64,000 nucleotides of DNA from Aedes albopictus (lineage: Eukaryota; Arthropoda; Insecta; Diptera; Culicidae): assembly GCF_035046485.1 (NCBI RefSeq), contig NC_085137.1, positions 382,912,706 through 382,976,705 on the forward strand, read 5' to 3'. A model generated the notes under the pieces. The model saw nothing but the letters and a program-made list of their open reading frames with translations, was not told the DNA's origin and ran no database searches. Every line of letters begins with the position of its first letter. The first letter of the stretch is position 1. The translations under genes were made by a program, and so were the position numbers. Positions 54,992 to 64,000 of this stretch are shown here, piece by piece.

Positions 54992-55400
54992 AGAATAAAT
55001 CTTGCGCTCGACAATCTTTGCACTAAGTGCGGTTCCGGTTATGATGACATCGACCACGTAGTTTGGCAATGCCCGGATAATGACGCCTCCAGAGCGCTAC
55101 TATTGGATACCCTTGAGGCCCGAGGTAGACAACCCTTTGTTTCAGTAAGGGAACGTCCATAAATTACGTCACGCTTTGAGGGGGGGAGGGGGGGTTCAGC
55201 AAAGTATGACAACCCATACAAAAATTTCAGAGGTCCCATATAAAAAGTGTGACATAGGGGGGAGGGGGGTTGGAAATTGCTCAACTTTTGCGTGACGTAA
55301 TTTATGGACTCTCCCTAAGAGATGTGTTGGCAACCCGCGATCTAATCTATATGCGGTCTATTTACGAGTTTCTTCGCATGTGTTGTATAAAGGTTTAATC
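54992..55400 (+). pseudogene. I-type ORF2 C-terminal CCHC region
   Basis: Continues the LINE after retroposon A: LALDNLCTKCGSGYDDIDHV, VWQCPDNDASRALLLDTLEA (C-x2-C..H-x4-C finger), then, past the MITE at 55149-55315, RDVLATRDLIYMRSIYEFLR and a stop near 55400. LIYMRSIYxFL is a usual end of I-clade ORF2. Confidence 0.75.
55149..55315. mobile_element. MITE with TAA TSD (PIF/Harbinger-like)
   Basis: GGGAACGTCCATAAATTACG at the left, and the inverse of GGGAGAGTCCATAAATTACG at the right. The 3-bp TAA is duplicated (55146-55148, 55316-55318), as in PIF/Harbinger (TWA) elements. G-rich inner runs. It interrupts the ORF2 end of the I-type LINE. Confidence 0.75.
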
Positions 55401-55799
55401 TCCCTGTGTTTTTTCGCTTCAGTTTTTTTCTCTGTGTTTTGTCCTTTTGTGTTTTGTTCCTGGCCATCCGGCAGATGAGAATCCGTGACAAGCCCATGCC
55501 AACACCAGAGGCGACGCCAAAAGCCAAGATACCTCCCGGATGTGCCACAGCAAATCCTGAAACCTTATCCTGACGATGCCTTTCCTTAAAAATTATGTGA
55601 CCCGCTAACCTCGAGCAGCCACGAGTACCCTGGCCTCCTCCCAGTACTAACCTTCATATAAGAAAGCAATATCGTTGTATGATATTGAATACAAAAAATG
55701 AATCTCGGCTCCGTAAAGCGTTGAACGCGATTGAGCCATAAATAAACGAACTAGTTAAAAAATAATAATAAAATAAAATATTAGATTTTTTGTAGTGTA

Positions 55800-56310
55800 G
55801 TGAGTACCCCTATTATGCTTTCATAATGGTGGATTGGGAAAATTCTGTTCAAACTGTGAATCATTATTAGCTTAGCAAGTGCGTCCATATAAAAAACAAA
55901 ACGATGAAAAACTCCCTCAACAAAGCACAATCCCCTATGATACGCCCCAATACCACACTTTGGGAACTGCTGTTGTAGACATACGATTTTGCTCCTTTTG
56001 CTCTCTTGTCTCCCTCTCTCTCTTTGTGCCTTGTACTTTACCATCCCTACAGCACAGGCCTATAACATGCATATAGAAACCAACAGCGACTTTAAGAGCG
56101 GTCCGTCTTCTTATTCCAAGAGCATCCACCTTTACTAGTGCAGGTGAAACATACCAACATAGAACCGCGGGGAGTATAGGGTGGTTCCGATAGGAATGGG
56201 CTTAAATAAAGATGTTATCTTTACAGTAAACATCAGACTAATGCGAAAAACAAAAACCGCGAACACTATCTTTCCAATTCGAAAATTAGCATGTAACATA
56301 CATTTATTTG
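55800..56310. other. unassigned stretch
   Basis: No gene or repeat that I can support between the I-type LINE and the RTE copy. Confidence 0.4.
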
Positions 56311-56320
56311 TTTAGCATCT

Positions 56321-57965
56321 TTAAGACAAGACATATTCAACAATAGTACGCCACAATTGTCGGATTGTGGCTGCCGCTCTCCATCCTCGGTCGCACTCAA
56401 TGCTCGCCAAGTCACGCTCCACCTGGCCCGCCCATCGTGCTCTCTGCGCTCCACGCCTTCTTGTGCCAACCGGATCATTAGCAAACACCAGCTTTGCAGG
56501 GTTGTTGTCCGGCATTCTCGCAACATGCCCTGCCCACCGTATCCTTCCGGCTTTGGCCACCTTCTGGATGCTGGGTTCGCCGTAAAGTGCAGCGAGCTCG
56601 TGGTTCATCCTTCTTCGCCACACACCGTTCTCCTGCACACCGCCGAAGATCGTCCTCAGCACGCGTCGCTCGAAAACTCCGAGTGCTTGCAGGTCCTCCT
56701 CGAGCATGGTCCATGCCTCGTGTCCGTAGAGGACCACCGGTTTTATTAGCGTTTTGTACATGGTGCATTTAGTGCGTGGGTGAATCTTTTTCGACCGCAG
56801 TTTCTTCTGAAGCCCGTAGTAGGCCCGACTCCGCTGATGATGCGCCTCAGAATTTTACGACTCACGCTGTTGTCAGCCGTCGGTAAGGATCCAAGGTAGG
56901 TGAATTTCTCCACCACCTCGAAAGTATCCCCGTCTATCGTAACATTACTACCCAGACGAATCCGGTCGTGTTCGGTTCCGCCTACTAGCATGTACTTTGT
57001 TTTTGAGACATTCACCACCAGTCCGACCTTTGATGCTTCGCGTTTCAGGCGGGTGTACAGCTCTGCCACCGTTCCAAATGTTCTGGCGATAATGTCCAGT
57101 CGTCCGCAAAGCACACAAATTGTCCGGATTTTGTGAAAATCGTTCCCCGGCTGTTGAGCCCGGCTCGTCGCATCACACCTTCCAGAGCGATGTTGAAGAG
57201 TAGGCATGAAAGTTCGTCACCTTGTCGCAGTCCCCGGCGAGATTCGAACAAACTGGATAGTTCACCAGAAACCCTTACACAGTTTTGCACACCGTCCATC
57301 GTTGCTTTAATCAGTCTAGTCATCTTCCCAGGAAAGCCGTTTTCGTCTATGATTCTACATAGCTCTGCACGGTCGATACTGTCGTATGCCGCTTTGAAGT
57401 CGATGAACAGGTGATGCGTCGGCATTTCTGGAGGATTTGCCGTACGGTGAAGATCTGGTCCGTTGTCAACCGGCCGTCGATGAAGCCGGCTTGATAACTT
57501 CCCACGAACTCATTTGTTTTAGGTGACAGACGACGGAAGATGATCTGGGATAGCACTTTGTAGGCACCATTCAAAATAGTGATCGCCCTGAAGTTCTCAC
57601 ATTCCAAATGGTCGCCTTTCTTGTGAATGGGATAGATTACCCTTTCCTTCCATTCCTCTGCTAGCTGTTCGGTTTCCCAGATCCAACCGGTGCTGACAGG
57701 TGGCCAACTTTTCTGGGCCCATCTTGATGAGTTCAGATGCGATACCATCCTTACCCTCAGCGTGGGAGTTGGTTCATTTCCGTCCTCCGCTACACTGGCG
57801 TCGTCGTTTCCTCCGTTGCCGTGGTCTCCCGTGCCTACGTTCTCCACGCCATTCAGGTGCTGATCGAAGTGCTGCTTCCACCTTTCGATCACCTCACGTC
57901 CGTCCGTCAAGAGGCCTCCGTATTTATCCCTGCATATTTCGGCTCGCGGCACGAAGCCGTTGCAG
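56321..57965 (-). pseudogene. RTE-type LINE ORF, frameshifted
   Basis: Minus strand in order: MPRAEICRDKYGGLLTDGRE, EEWKERVIYPIHKKGDHLEC, YQAGFIDGRLTTDQIFTVRQ; frameshift; HLFIDFKAAYDSIDR (motif A), GLRQGDELSCLLFNIALE (motif B), FVCFADD (motif C); frameshift; VGLVVNVSKTKYMLVGG, FTYLGSLPTADNSVSR; frameshift; VVLYGHEAWTML, RRVLRTIFGGVQENGVWRRR, AGRIRWAGHVARMPDNNPAK, ending VEYVLS with stop at 56321. Typical RTE clade (JAM1-like in Aedes). The catalytic residues are present but the frame is broken at least three times; the endonuclease is missing, truncated at about 57965. Same family as 36260-37150. Confidence 0.85.
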
Positions 57966-57977
57966 AAATCAAGCCAA

Positions 57978-58010
57978 TACCGTATAACGGGGTAACATTG
58001 ATCGACTTGA
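57978..58010. mobile_element. left end of the TACCGTAAAACGGGG-type element
   Basis: TACCGTATAACGGGGTAACA followed by TTGATC matches the left TIR of the 40909-41896 element. Only about 30 bp remain before other DNA; it abuts the RTE truncation point. Confidence 0.45.
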
Positions 58011-58053
58011 CCGACTTTATGAAATGTTAGAACAAACAGTTTTCATCCAATTA

Positions 58054-58541
58054 GGGTCTCCAGTTAGCCTAGTGGTTAAGGCTATGGATCGCCAATCCGG
58101 AGACGGCGGGTTCGATTCCCGTTCCGGTCGGGAAAATTTTCTCGACTCTCTGGGCATAGAGTATCATTGTACTTGCCTCACAATAGGGAAGTAGAACCAT
58201 CTCGGCAGGGGTCATATTTTGGGCACTTTTCTGCTATAACTCAGCCAATTCTGAACCAATTGATACCATTTTTGGAAAGCGATGAGTTACGTATAGTAGC
58301 TAGCCGTGTACAAAATTTCAAGTCAATTGGTTTGAAATTGACTGAGTTATAGCGAAGAGTGCCCAAAATACCGGCCGCTGCCCAAGTGGTTCGCTACCCT
58401 ATACAAATTCATGCAATGGTTGGCAAAGAAAGCCCTTCAATTAATAACTGTGGAAGTGCTCAAAAGAACACTAAGTTGAAGCGAGGCAGGCAAAGTCCCA
58501 GTGGGAACGTAGAGCCATAAAGAAGAAGAAGAAGAAGAAGT
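58054..58541 (+). mobile_element. tRNA-derived SINE, family 3, interrupted by a MITE
   Basis: Head CCAGTTAGCCTAGTGGTTAA (box A TAGCCTAGTGG), GGAGACGGCGGGTTCGATTC (box B), a body, then after the MITE (58196-58399) ATTAATAACTGTGGAAGTGC and GGAACGTAGAGCCATAAAG plus a (GAA)n tail to 58541. The body after the head is clearly related to Feilai, the head is not. No TSD seen. Confidence 0.85.
58196..58399. mobile_element. MITE (204 bp), TA TSD, nested in the SINE
   Basis: GGGAAGTAGAACCATCTCGG at the left; inverse of GGGTAGCGAACCACTTGGGC at the right; TA at 58194-58195 and 58400-58401. Inner arms CTATAACTCAGCCAATT / CAATTTGAAATTGACTGAGTTATAG-like also pair. Confidence 0.7.
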
Positions 58542-58870
58542 TTCTGTTCCCGAAAAGTATTTTATAATATCTTATTGTTAAGCTACTAAATGACATGAAG
58601 TTTATGGAAATTGAGTTTTATAATCATATACGAAATCCATTTTTCCTTAACTGTGTTCCGTAACGCAATGAGGCACATTCTAGAACATCCATTGGTACAA
58701 TATTGAGTTAGAAATCAATGTATTACCTCAATATGATGTCCAAAAGATGAATTTGATAAACGAAACTTTTATGAAAGTGCTCTATTCCAATAAAATGTAC
58801 GATTTATTAAAAATAGGCTTTCAATTCCATAAGTCGTTGCCTACCTTTAGGCGATATTCGCGGATTTGTA
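58542..58870. other. unassigned AT-rich stretch
   Basis: No feature supported. Confidence 0.4.
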
Positions 58871-59034
58871 GATTTTAATCCTAAAATAGCAAAGCAAAGA
58901 TAACCGTACACATCGTAGTTGCTACTCCTTGATTGACCAGAACAATCGAAATTGCACAGAGAACCAATGAATGGCGCTTGGGACTAGCTACACACTCTCA
59001 ATGTGCAAAATTTGAGATCTCAATATTTTAAACT

Positions 59035-60405
59035 TATGCCGGGGCCCGTAACGTACTGGTTACACGTTCACTTCATAAGTGGATGGTCATGGGTTCGATC
59101 CCAGCCCCGGCACATGCAATTTTTCGTCATTTGCTCTTACCCCCGAAAGCAGCTGACACCTGACCCTCTTCTGAGCATATGCTCTAACGGACCCGGAAAC
59201 TTGGATATCGGCTAACGGCAACTCATAATGGACCCCCAATCAGACTGGAAATGGAACAAAAGCCACACAGCAACATCGTGCTCATCATTCTACCATGGAC
59301 AGGGTAGAAAAAGTGACAGCAGCGCAAAAGGCTATCAGTTCGAATTAGAATTAGTGGAATTAGAATAGAATACATTTAGGCGCTGTACAAAGTGCAAGTA
59401 GGGGAACTGCGGCCATAACGCCCATAGGGGGTAAGTTGCGCCACCCTTGTTTTAGGCAAACCACGTTATTTTCAGCACTTTTTTCAACTGCAATCGTTAA
59501 AATAAGAAGAAAAATGCTTCTTTACATTTGAGTTTACATATTTTTTACTAAAAATATTGTACAAAAACTTCAAAAAAAGATTTTGGTTACTTTTGATGTA
59601 ATTTTAGCCTGTCAAATTGTTGCACTTTTTTACATCGTTTAAAAGATTTTTTTCTCGCTATCCCCATAAACTGTTTTGCACACTCCCATTGTTTGTGTAC
59701 CAAGCGGAAAAAGTATCGAATTTGGCCCTTATAACTTTTTTACAAGGGCCCTAGCTTCTGAGGCATGTGTGGGGTGAAATGCCCACCCCTAGTTATTTAC
59801 ATTAAAATAGCCATTAAGATCTAAATTCTGGCATAAATTATGTAGAGCACAAGTTGGAACCAAGCAACAACACATTTTTACTATGAACTTATCACTAATC
59901 ACACATCCAGGTGTCATTTTGTAGTAATTAAAGATAAAACAGCTCACTATGACGTTTAAATGGAATTGACCCATAATTACAGGTGATCCATAATTATGCA
60001 ATGATTGTATACCATTCACGAACAATAACAGTAACAATAAACCAGGCGCGCAAGTATATGTACACAATTTGGCGTCCTGGCGTTAGCTGTGGCTAGTGGC
60101 GCGTTTTACCCCGCATTGAAACTAAAAATGTCAAAATCAAACTTTTTTTCAAATTTGAATTTTTTAGTAGTAAAACATAAAACTGGTTTATGGTTTCTTC
60201 TATTTGAAAGGAAACATGTTGGTGCTTTATGTTAGTGCCAAAAAAGTGTGTATTATGAAGTGTTTCGTTGTTAAAATTGAACTCTTCCTTAACGTGGACG
60301 TCTTACCCCCAGTTCCCTTACAGCCGCCAATTGGAATCGCTCACGCAGTGCCCTAGTGGACAAAAGAGCTGTAAATTAGGGTAAGTGGTTGAAGAATGAA
60401 AAAAA
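59035..60405 (+). mobile_element. tRNA-derived SINE, family 4, carrying a MITE
   Basis: Starts ATGCCGGGGCCCGTAACGTA with box A-like TAACGTACTGG and box B GGTTCGATCCCA; the head can fold as a tRNA acceptor stem (GCCGGGGC / GCCCCGGC). The body includes GAATTAGTGGAATTAGAATA; the 3' end is A-rich (60396-60407). The 13-bp TSD AATATTTTAAACT is at 59022-59034 and 60406-60418. The MITE 59401-60318 interrupts it; net length about 450 bp. Confidence 0.8.
59401..60318. mobile_element. TIR element (918 bp), TA TSD, nested in the SINE
   Basis: GGGGAACTG..GGGGGTAAG at the left; CTTACCCCCAGTTCCC at the right; TA at 59399-59400 and 60319-60320 (one TIR base changed). Internal DNA is AT-rich; the minus frame 59789-60067 has no domain. 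No transposase. Confidence 0.65.
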
Positions 60406-61001
60406 AATATTTTAAACTCAATAACGGCGCCGGCCACGTCCTTACGGTCATCGGGAGAGGGAAGGAATGTTAGTTCGATAACCGTTGTTACTAGAAACCT
60501 TGGAATCCACAGCATGCCCACAGTTGTCTCGGGAAGGAGTATTTGTTTGTGGGGTAGGTTAAGGTGTGGATCTTGGAGCCACCTTTGATAGGTGATAGGA
60601 TCCACTAATTATGTAAAAAATACACGTCCCCATCAGTCTTACCTGAAAATTGTCGGCCACTCGAAAAGCCTCTAGTAATTCTGATTCATAATTCCACACT
60701 CGCGTCCCTATCACTCTACCGAGAAAACCGACCGACCAACGCAAATAGTGTAGTAATATTCGCGCTTCGGATTCCGCATTCAACATTCGCATCACCCTAC
60801 CGAGAAAATGGACCGACTCACGAAAATAGTCGCGCGCTTTTTACAGTATTGGATTTGGAGTAACGGAGAATAAACTTCGGAGCTTGGATGCCTATTTTCG
60901 AATTATGTATTTTACTAATGCTGTTTTTTTCTTTTTTTACCTGGGTTAGAACTGGATTGGTGGAAAATGTGTAAATAAACAACGTCAAACAAACTTTAGT
61001 A

Positions 61002-61587
61002 GGGGAAGGTGGGGTAATATGCACCCCCTAAGCAAACGTGGCCCAATCACGAAAATTAAGATGAATTTATGGGTGTCTTGCGTAGGTATTGAAAGTTAGT
61101 TTACTTATTCAACTAAGTGACGCCAACTTTTGGTCCGCGTGACACCAATTTTACCGAATCAAATTGACAATTTAAAAAAGTGTTACGTTTTGGGTGCTGA
61201 CAAACTGTTGGGGGCAAAACGCACCTTGAGGTGGGGCAATACGACCTCTGGCATTTTCCGCTTTGAATTCTAATGAAATACCAGGCGTCTCCATCTTAGT
61301 ATTTACGGCAGCAAATGGAAGGTGTAGGAGGCGGATGGTAGGTAATAGGTTGATTTCATATAATCGGCGCGCAATCGCTTAAATTGCGTGTGCTTCAAAT
61401 TAGACAATCTTTCCAAATGTGGAAAATCATCGTTTTTCACGCTTTTCATTCGAATATTCTCGTCATTCTTGGGCTTGTTCGGCTCAATTTTGCGTCTTGT
61501 TTGCTTGCATCTCACGGAACTTCACTCATATAGTGATATAGCGTGAGGGCGTTTTGCCCCGTGGGTGCGTATTACCCCAGATTACCC
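61002..61587. mobile_element. TIR element (586 bp), TA TSD
   Basis: GGGGAAGGTGGGGTAATATG at the left; inverse of GGGTAATCTGGGGTAATACG at the right; TA at 61000-61001 and 61588-61589. It is inserted in the 5' module of retroposon B. Confidence 0.75.
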
Positions 61588-62049
61588 TACAAGCGAAACT
61601 GGATAATAAAGAAAAACGGCATAAGAGCCAACTTTCTCACCCAGTTCCATGTCGTTAGATGACCGCAACAGCACCTTGACTCCTTCAATTTTCTACAAAA
61701 CCGTTGGCTACCAAATGTGCATCCATTTCCAACACTAAACGAGAAAGGACAATGTGCCCCTGCCCAAACTCGTGTCACTTTACGCTTTTTCCGCCGAACA
61801 ATGCAACCCGAAGGAGATCCCCATCGCAACTTCCCCAAACACGCCTCACTTTTTACTTTTTCTGCCGAACGCCACCAAGATCCCCATCGCAACTCTTGGT
61901 GGATTTTAATCCTAAAATAACTCACTCCGAATATAATAAGTAAATGTATTTTCAACACAAACGAAAATTGATAACTGAGATGATCACGTTTCCCCAAGTC
62001 AACAAAATCAAAAATTAGCTTAAAATGACAGCCTATTTATTGCACTCAT

Positions 62050-63510
62050 AAACAACTAGAAACGCTCCATAGAAAATCAAAAAGCGCTCCATAAAGAATG
62101 AACATATGTTCCATGAAAATGTGCAATGTTACCCATAAATAACACAGCGCAACATTTTTTTTTTGTCTCAAGAGCAAACTTATGTGTCTGACAGATTGTG
62201 GGCCGCTGAATCCGAATCCGGGCTCAGATTTGCTCCAGCACGTCACAATTTTGAGCTATGGGTAATTCTCGCTGAGACCGGCCCACTATTTACACCTTGT
62301 CTTCAAAAATGTTTAAGATGCCGATTTTCTGAAAGCCCTTGCCTAAAAAGTAAGAAAAATGCATTTGGTTACTCAAATTGATGGACGCCCCGTTAGTTAG
62401 AGCCACAACAATTTTTGCAGACCCCTCGATTTTGGTCAAATGGCTGCTCACTTAAACCGTTATAACTCGAAAGTTTCTCCAACAACCACCTCAAAACGAA
62501 TTGTTGTTGAAAAGAGGAAAGATAGAACTACTATTTACAATAATAAAAAGTTTGGTCGGCCATATTGATTTTGGCCGCCATCTTGGATTTTTATACCAAA
62601 ACATTTTTTTCACCATGAGGGCAATCACTGATTTTCAAAATTTTTGCATCAATTGAAAGCTGGGAGCTGGGACATTCATACATAACATATCAAAAAAATT
62701 AGAGATGTCTTTTTCTCTAAGAAACTTTCGAGTTATAACGGTTTAAGTGAGCCACCATTTGACCAAAATCGAGGGGTCTGCAAAAATTGTTGTGGCTCTA
62801 ACTAACGGGGGGTCCATCAATTTGAGTAACCAAATGCATTTTTCTTACTTTTTAGGCGAGGGCTTTCAGAAAATCGGCACCCTAATCATTTTTGAAGACA
62901 AGGTGTAAATAGTGGGCCGGTCTCAGCGAGAATTACCCCTATACCTTAATTTATAGGGCAAAATATGCGAATTTGGGATTTTTTGACTGCAAGCCGTTAA
63001 GCATGGATTTTTTTTTTTTAAGCAATCAAAAGGTAAAATGGTCAATTGACATCTAAATTAACGACTCATGCAAAATATTTTGTTTTACCAAATCAAATTT
63101 GAAAGATTTAAGCATTTTATGCTAATATGTAAACTTGCATGCAATTTTTGGAGGGTGACTTGTATGGGCCATATCGTACCTAACATAAATTCAGCGGCCC
63201 AAAATCTGTCAGAGACACATAAGTTTGCTCTTGAGACAGACCAAAAGTTAATTTTTGTTACGCTGTGTAATTGAAAACTTTCCATGCTCTATAAAAAATG
63301 TACCGGTAAAACATAAAATTTTCTTCAATTTTGTACCAATAAATAATACTAAAATGCTCCACAATAAAATACAAATGCTCCGTAATAAAATGCAAATGCT
63401 CCATTAAAATATAAAATTGTACCCATAGTAAATCGGATTTTGCTCCATAGAAAAATAAAATTGCATCACAAAAAATTTAAATTACCATTGAAAATAGATA
63501 AATGCTCCAC
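62050..63510. mobile_element. large TIR/foldback complex with TGCTCC subterminal repeats
   Basis: Outer inverted arms: 62150-62216 (GTCTCAAGAGCAAACTTATG, GGGCCGCTGAA) and 63190-63275 (TTCAGCGGCCC, CATAAGTTTGCTCTTGAGAC). Outside them repeated words of the TGCTCCATAAAAATA type occur at 62061-62110 (4 copies) and 63350-63510 (6 or more). The element at 62262-62937 is nested between the arms. Two short frames (62046-62246 and 63085-63285 minus) are the arm translations. Exact termini not defined. Confidence 0.55.
62262..62937. mobile_element. foldback element, core of the 6.5-8.5 kb palindrome
   Basis: GGGTAATTCTCGCTGAGACC and its inverse GGTCTCAGCGAGAATTACCC bound a 676-bp palindrome with the same words as 6747-7230 and 7526-8009 (CCGTTAGTTAGAGCCACAA, GGCCATATTGATTTTGGCCG, GTTATAACTCGAAAGTTT). 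The right arm lacks the block containing the GGCCATATTG word, so arms are unequal. Confidence 0.75.
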
Positions 63511-63515
63511 AAGTA

Positions 63516-64000
63516 CAGTTGGGACCCGCTGGTTGGGGGCTTAATAGTTGGGTGGCTTTTTAGTTGAGCCTCCGTTAGTTGAGCTGTCAGCCAACTAAAA
63601 AGTACCTGGATGTATAATTCAATGTCAAACTGAAAATGACAACCAATGTGTAATTACCAAGGGGCGAGCAAATAAATTTTGATTTTTGAATTTAACCTTG
63701 TAGTTTTATCTGAAAGTTTGCCGAATAACATTGGGGTCGCAAACGTATATCAAAGTCGTGAGCGAGCTGTGAAGGCAACTCTCCACGCGATGAATGTAAA
63801 TTACATTCACGCTGTGGAAAGTTGCCTTCACAGCTCGCTCACGACTTTGGTATGCGTTTGCGACTTCAATGTAATTCAGCAAACTTTCAGATAAAACTAC
63901 AAGGTTAAATTCATCCATACATTGTTTTTCGATAGCATGTTTCTGAACTGAGATAATAGCAAGTGAATGTAAATCTTTGCAAATGAATGGTCGCACCCTT
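63516..64000. mobile_element. pogo-like MITE left end, cut by window edge
   Basis: CAGTTGGGACCCGCTGGTTG after TA (63514-63515), then related TTAGTTGAG words. The other end would lie beyond 64000. It contains the 227-bp palindrome at 63687-63913. Confidence 0.5.
63687..63913. repeat. near-perfect 227-bp palindrome
   Basis: TGAATTTAACCTTGTAGTTT ... GAATGTAAATTACATTC ... AAACTACAAGGTTAAATTCA. Arms of about 109 bp differ at only a few positions; there is hardly a loop. The frames 63679-63894 (+) and 63706-63996 (-) have almost the same translation for this reason and are not genes. Confidence 0.85.

Larger units (their letters stand above)
52180..55790 (+). mobile_element. I-type LINE, 5'-truncated, three insertions
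   Basis: Contains the end of an RT, an RNase H and a CCHC end on the plus strand, then a 3' UTR with a TAATAATAA-like tail (55764-55778), as in the I clade (MosquI/You-like elements). It is interrupted by a helicase-like fragment (about 52336-52745), the retroposon 53912-54963 and the MITE 55149-55315. Frameshifts throughout. Confidence 0.75.
58889..61901 (-). mobile_element. retroposon insertion B (about 1.04 kb net), 18-bp TSD
   Basis: Identical 18-bp sequence GATTTTAATCCTAAAATA lies at 58871-58888 and 61902-61919. Removing the nested SINE (59035-60405 plus its TSD) and MITE (61002-61587) leaves about 1.04 kb, nearly the length of retroposon A. The 3' module (58903-59034 joined to 60419-60605) matches A, including CCAATGAATGGCGCTTGGGA and the DDRKDVAGAVI reading. 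The 5' module (60606-61901) is not similar to A and has its own short repeats (CGATGGGGATCT-like, minus strand). No RT. Confidence 0.75.

Noticed and set aside
63679..63996. Pair of overlapping ORFs with nearly the same protein on opposite strands
   Set aside because: Direct consequence of the 227-bp palindrome.
1..64000. Looked for endogenous viral elements and LTR retrotransposons
   Set aside because: No gag/pol/integrase, capsid, or viral polymerase motif and no paired LTRs were seen in the translations; all RT fragments are of non-LTR type.

Overview
This window looks like a gene-poor, intron-like or intergenic stretch of a mosquito genome, most likely Aedes (Ae. aegypti or a close relative). 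The main reason is the set of tRNA-derived SINEs, three of which carry the sequence I recognise as the Aedes Feilai family with perfect target-site duplications (TSDs). Many TA-flanked foldback MITEs, I-, LOA- and RTE-type LINE fossils and long degenerate GGAATTCCTCC-type minisatellites fit the same picture. I see no rRNA, canonical tRNA, CRISPR array, operon or endogenous virus. Family names come from recognition of motifs by eye, not from a search.

Layout. 1-5.3 kb: a terminal-inverted-repeat (TIR) element, a poly(A)-tailed retroposed fragment, two hairpin elements, a LINE 3' fragment. 5.28-5.73 kb: a CpG-rich candidate first exon and promoter on the minus strand. 6.5-8.5 kb: a 2-kb palindrome with a second foldback inside one arm. 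9.2-11.8 kb: a broken LINE whose 3' tail is the target of a CAGGGG-family MITE. 12-13.2 kb: small MITE, SINE and a short CAGGGG MITE. 13.2-15 kb: degenerate minisatellite. 16.6-22 kb: four large inverted-repeat elements. 22.7 kb: Feilai SINE. 24.3-25.2 kb: three small hairpin elements. 25.2-26.7 kb: GAATTCCT minisatellite. 27.4-28.2 kb: the best candidate host coding exon (minus strand). 29.9-32.7 kb: a roughly 300-bp-period tandem repeat broken by a MITE and a SINE. 33.3-35.3 kb: a TIR element containing another TIR element. 36.2-37.1 kb: RTE fragment. 37.8-38.0 kb: candidate exon for a small cysteine-rich secreted peptide (minus). 39.7-46.15 kb: a LOA-type LINE on the minus strand split by two insertions. 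46.3-46.8 kb: minisatellite. 48.5-52 kb: Feilai SINEs, a CpG-rich promoter-like block and a TIR element. 52.2-55.8 kb: an I-type LINE split by a helicase-like fragment, a chimeric 1.05-kb retroposon and a MITE. 56.3-58 kb: second RTE copy. 58-64 kb: a stack of SINE, retroposon and MITE insertions inside one another, ending in a palindromic element cut by the window edge.

How parts work together. Almost everything is autonomous or parasitic mobile DNA, all of the autonomous copies visibly dead (frameshifts, stops, deletions). Nesting gives a relative chronology in several places. The most unusual items are two ~1.05-kb minus-strand retroposons (53912-54963 and 58889-61901 after removal of nested insertions) that share a 3' module but have different 5' modules and long TSDs. 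The few host-gene signals (5.3-5.7, 27.4-28.2, 37.8-38.0, about 50.2-50.4 kb) are all on the minus strand, which would fit one or more large-intron genes running right to left; that is inference.
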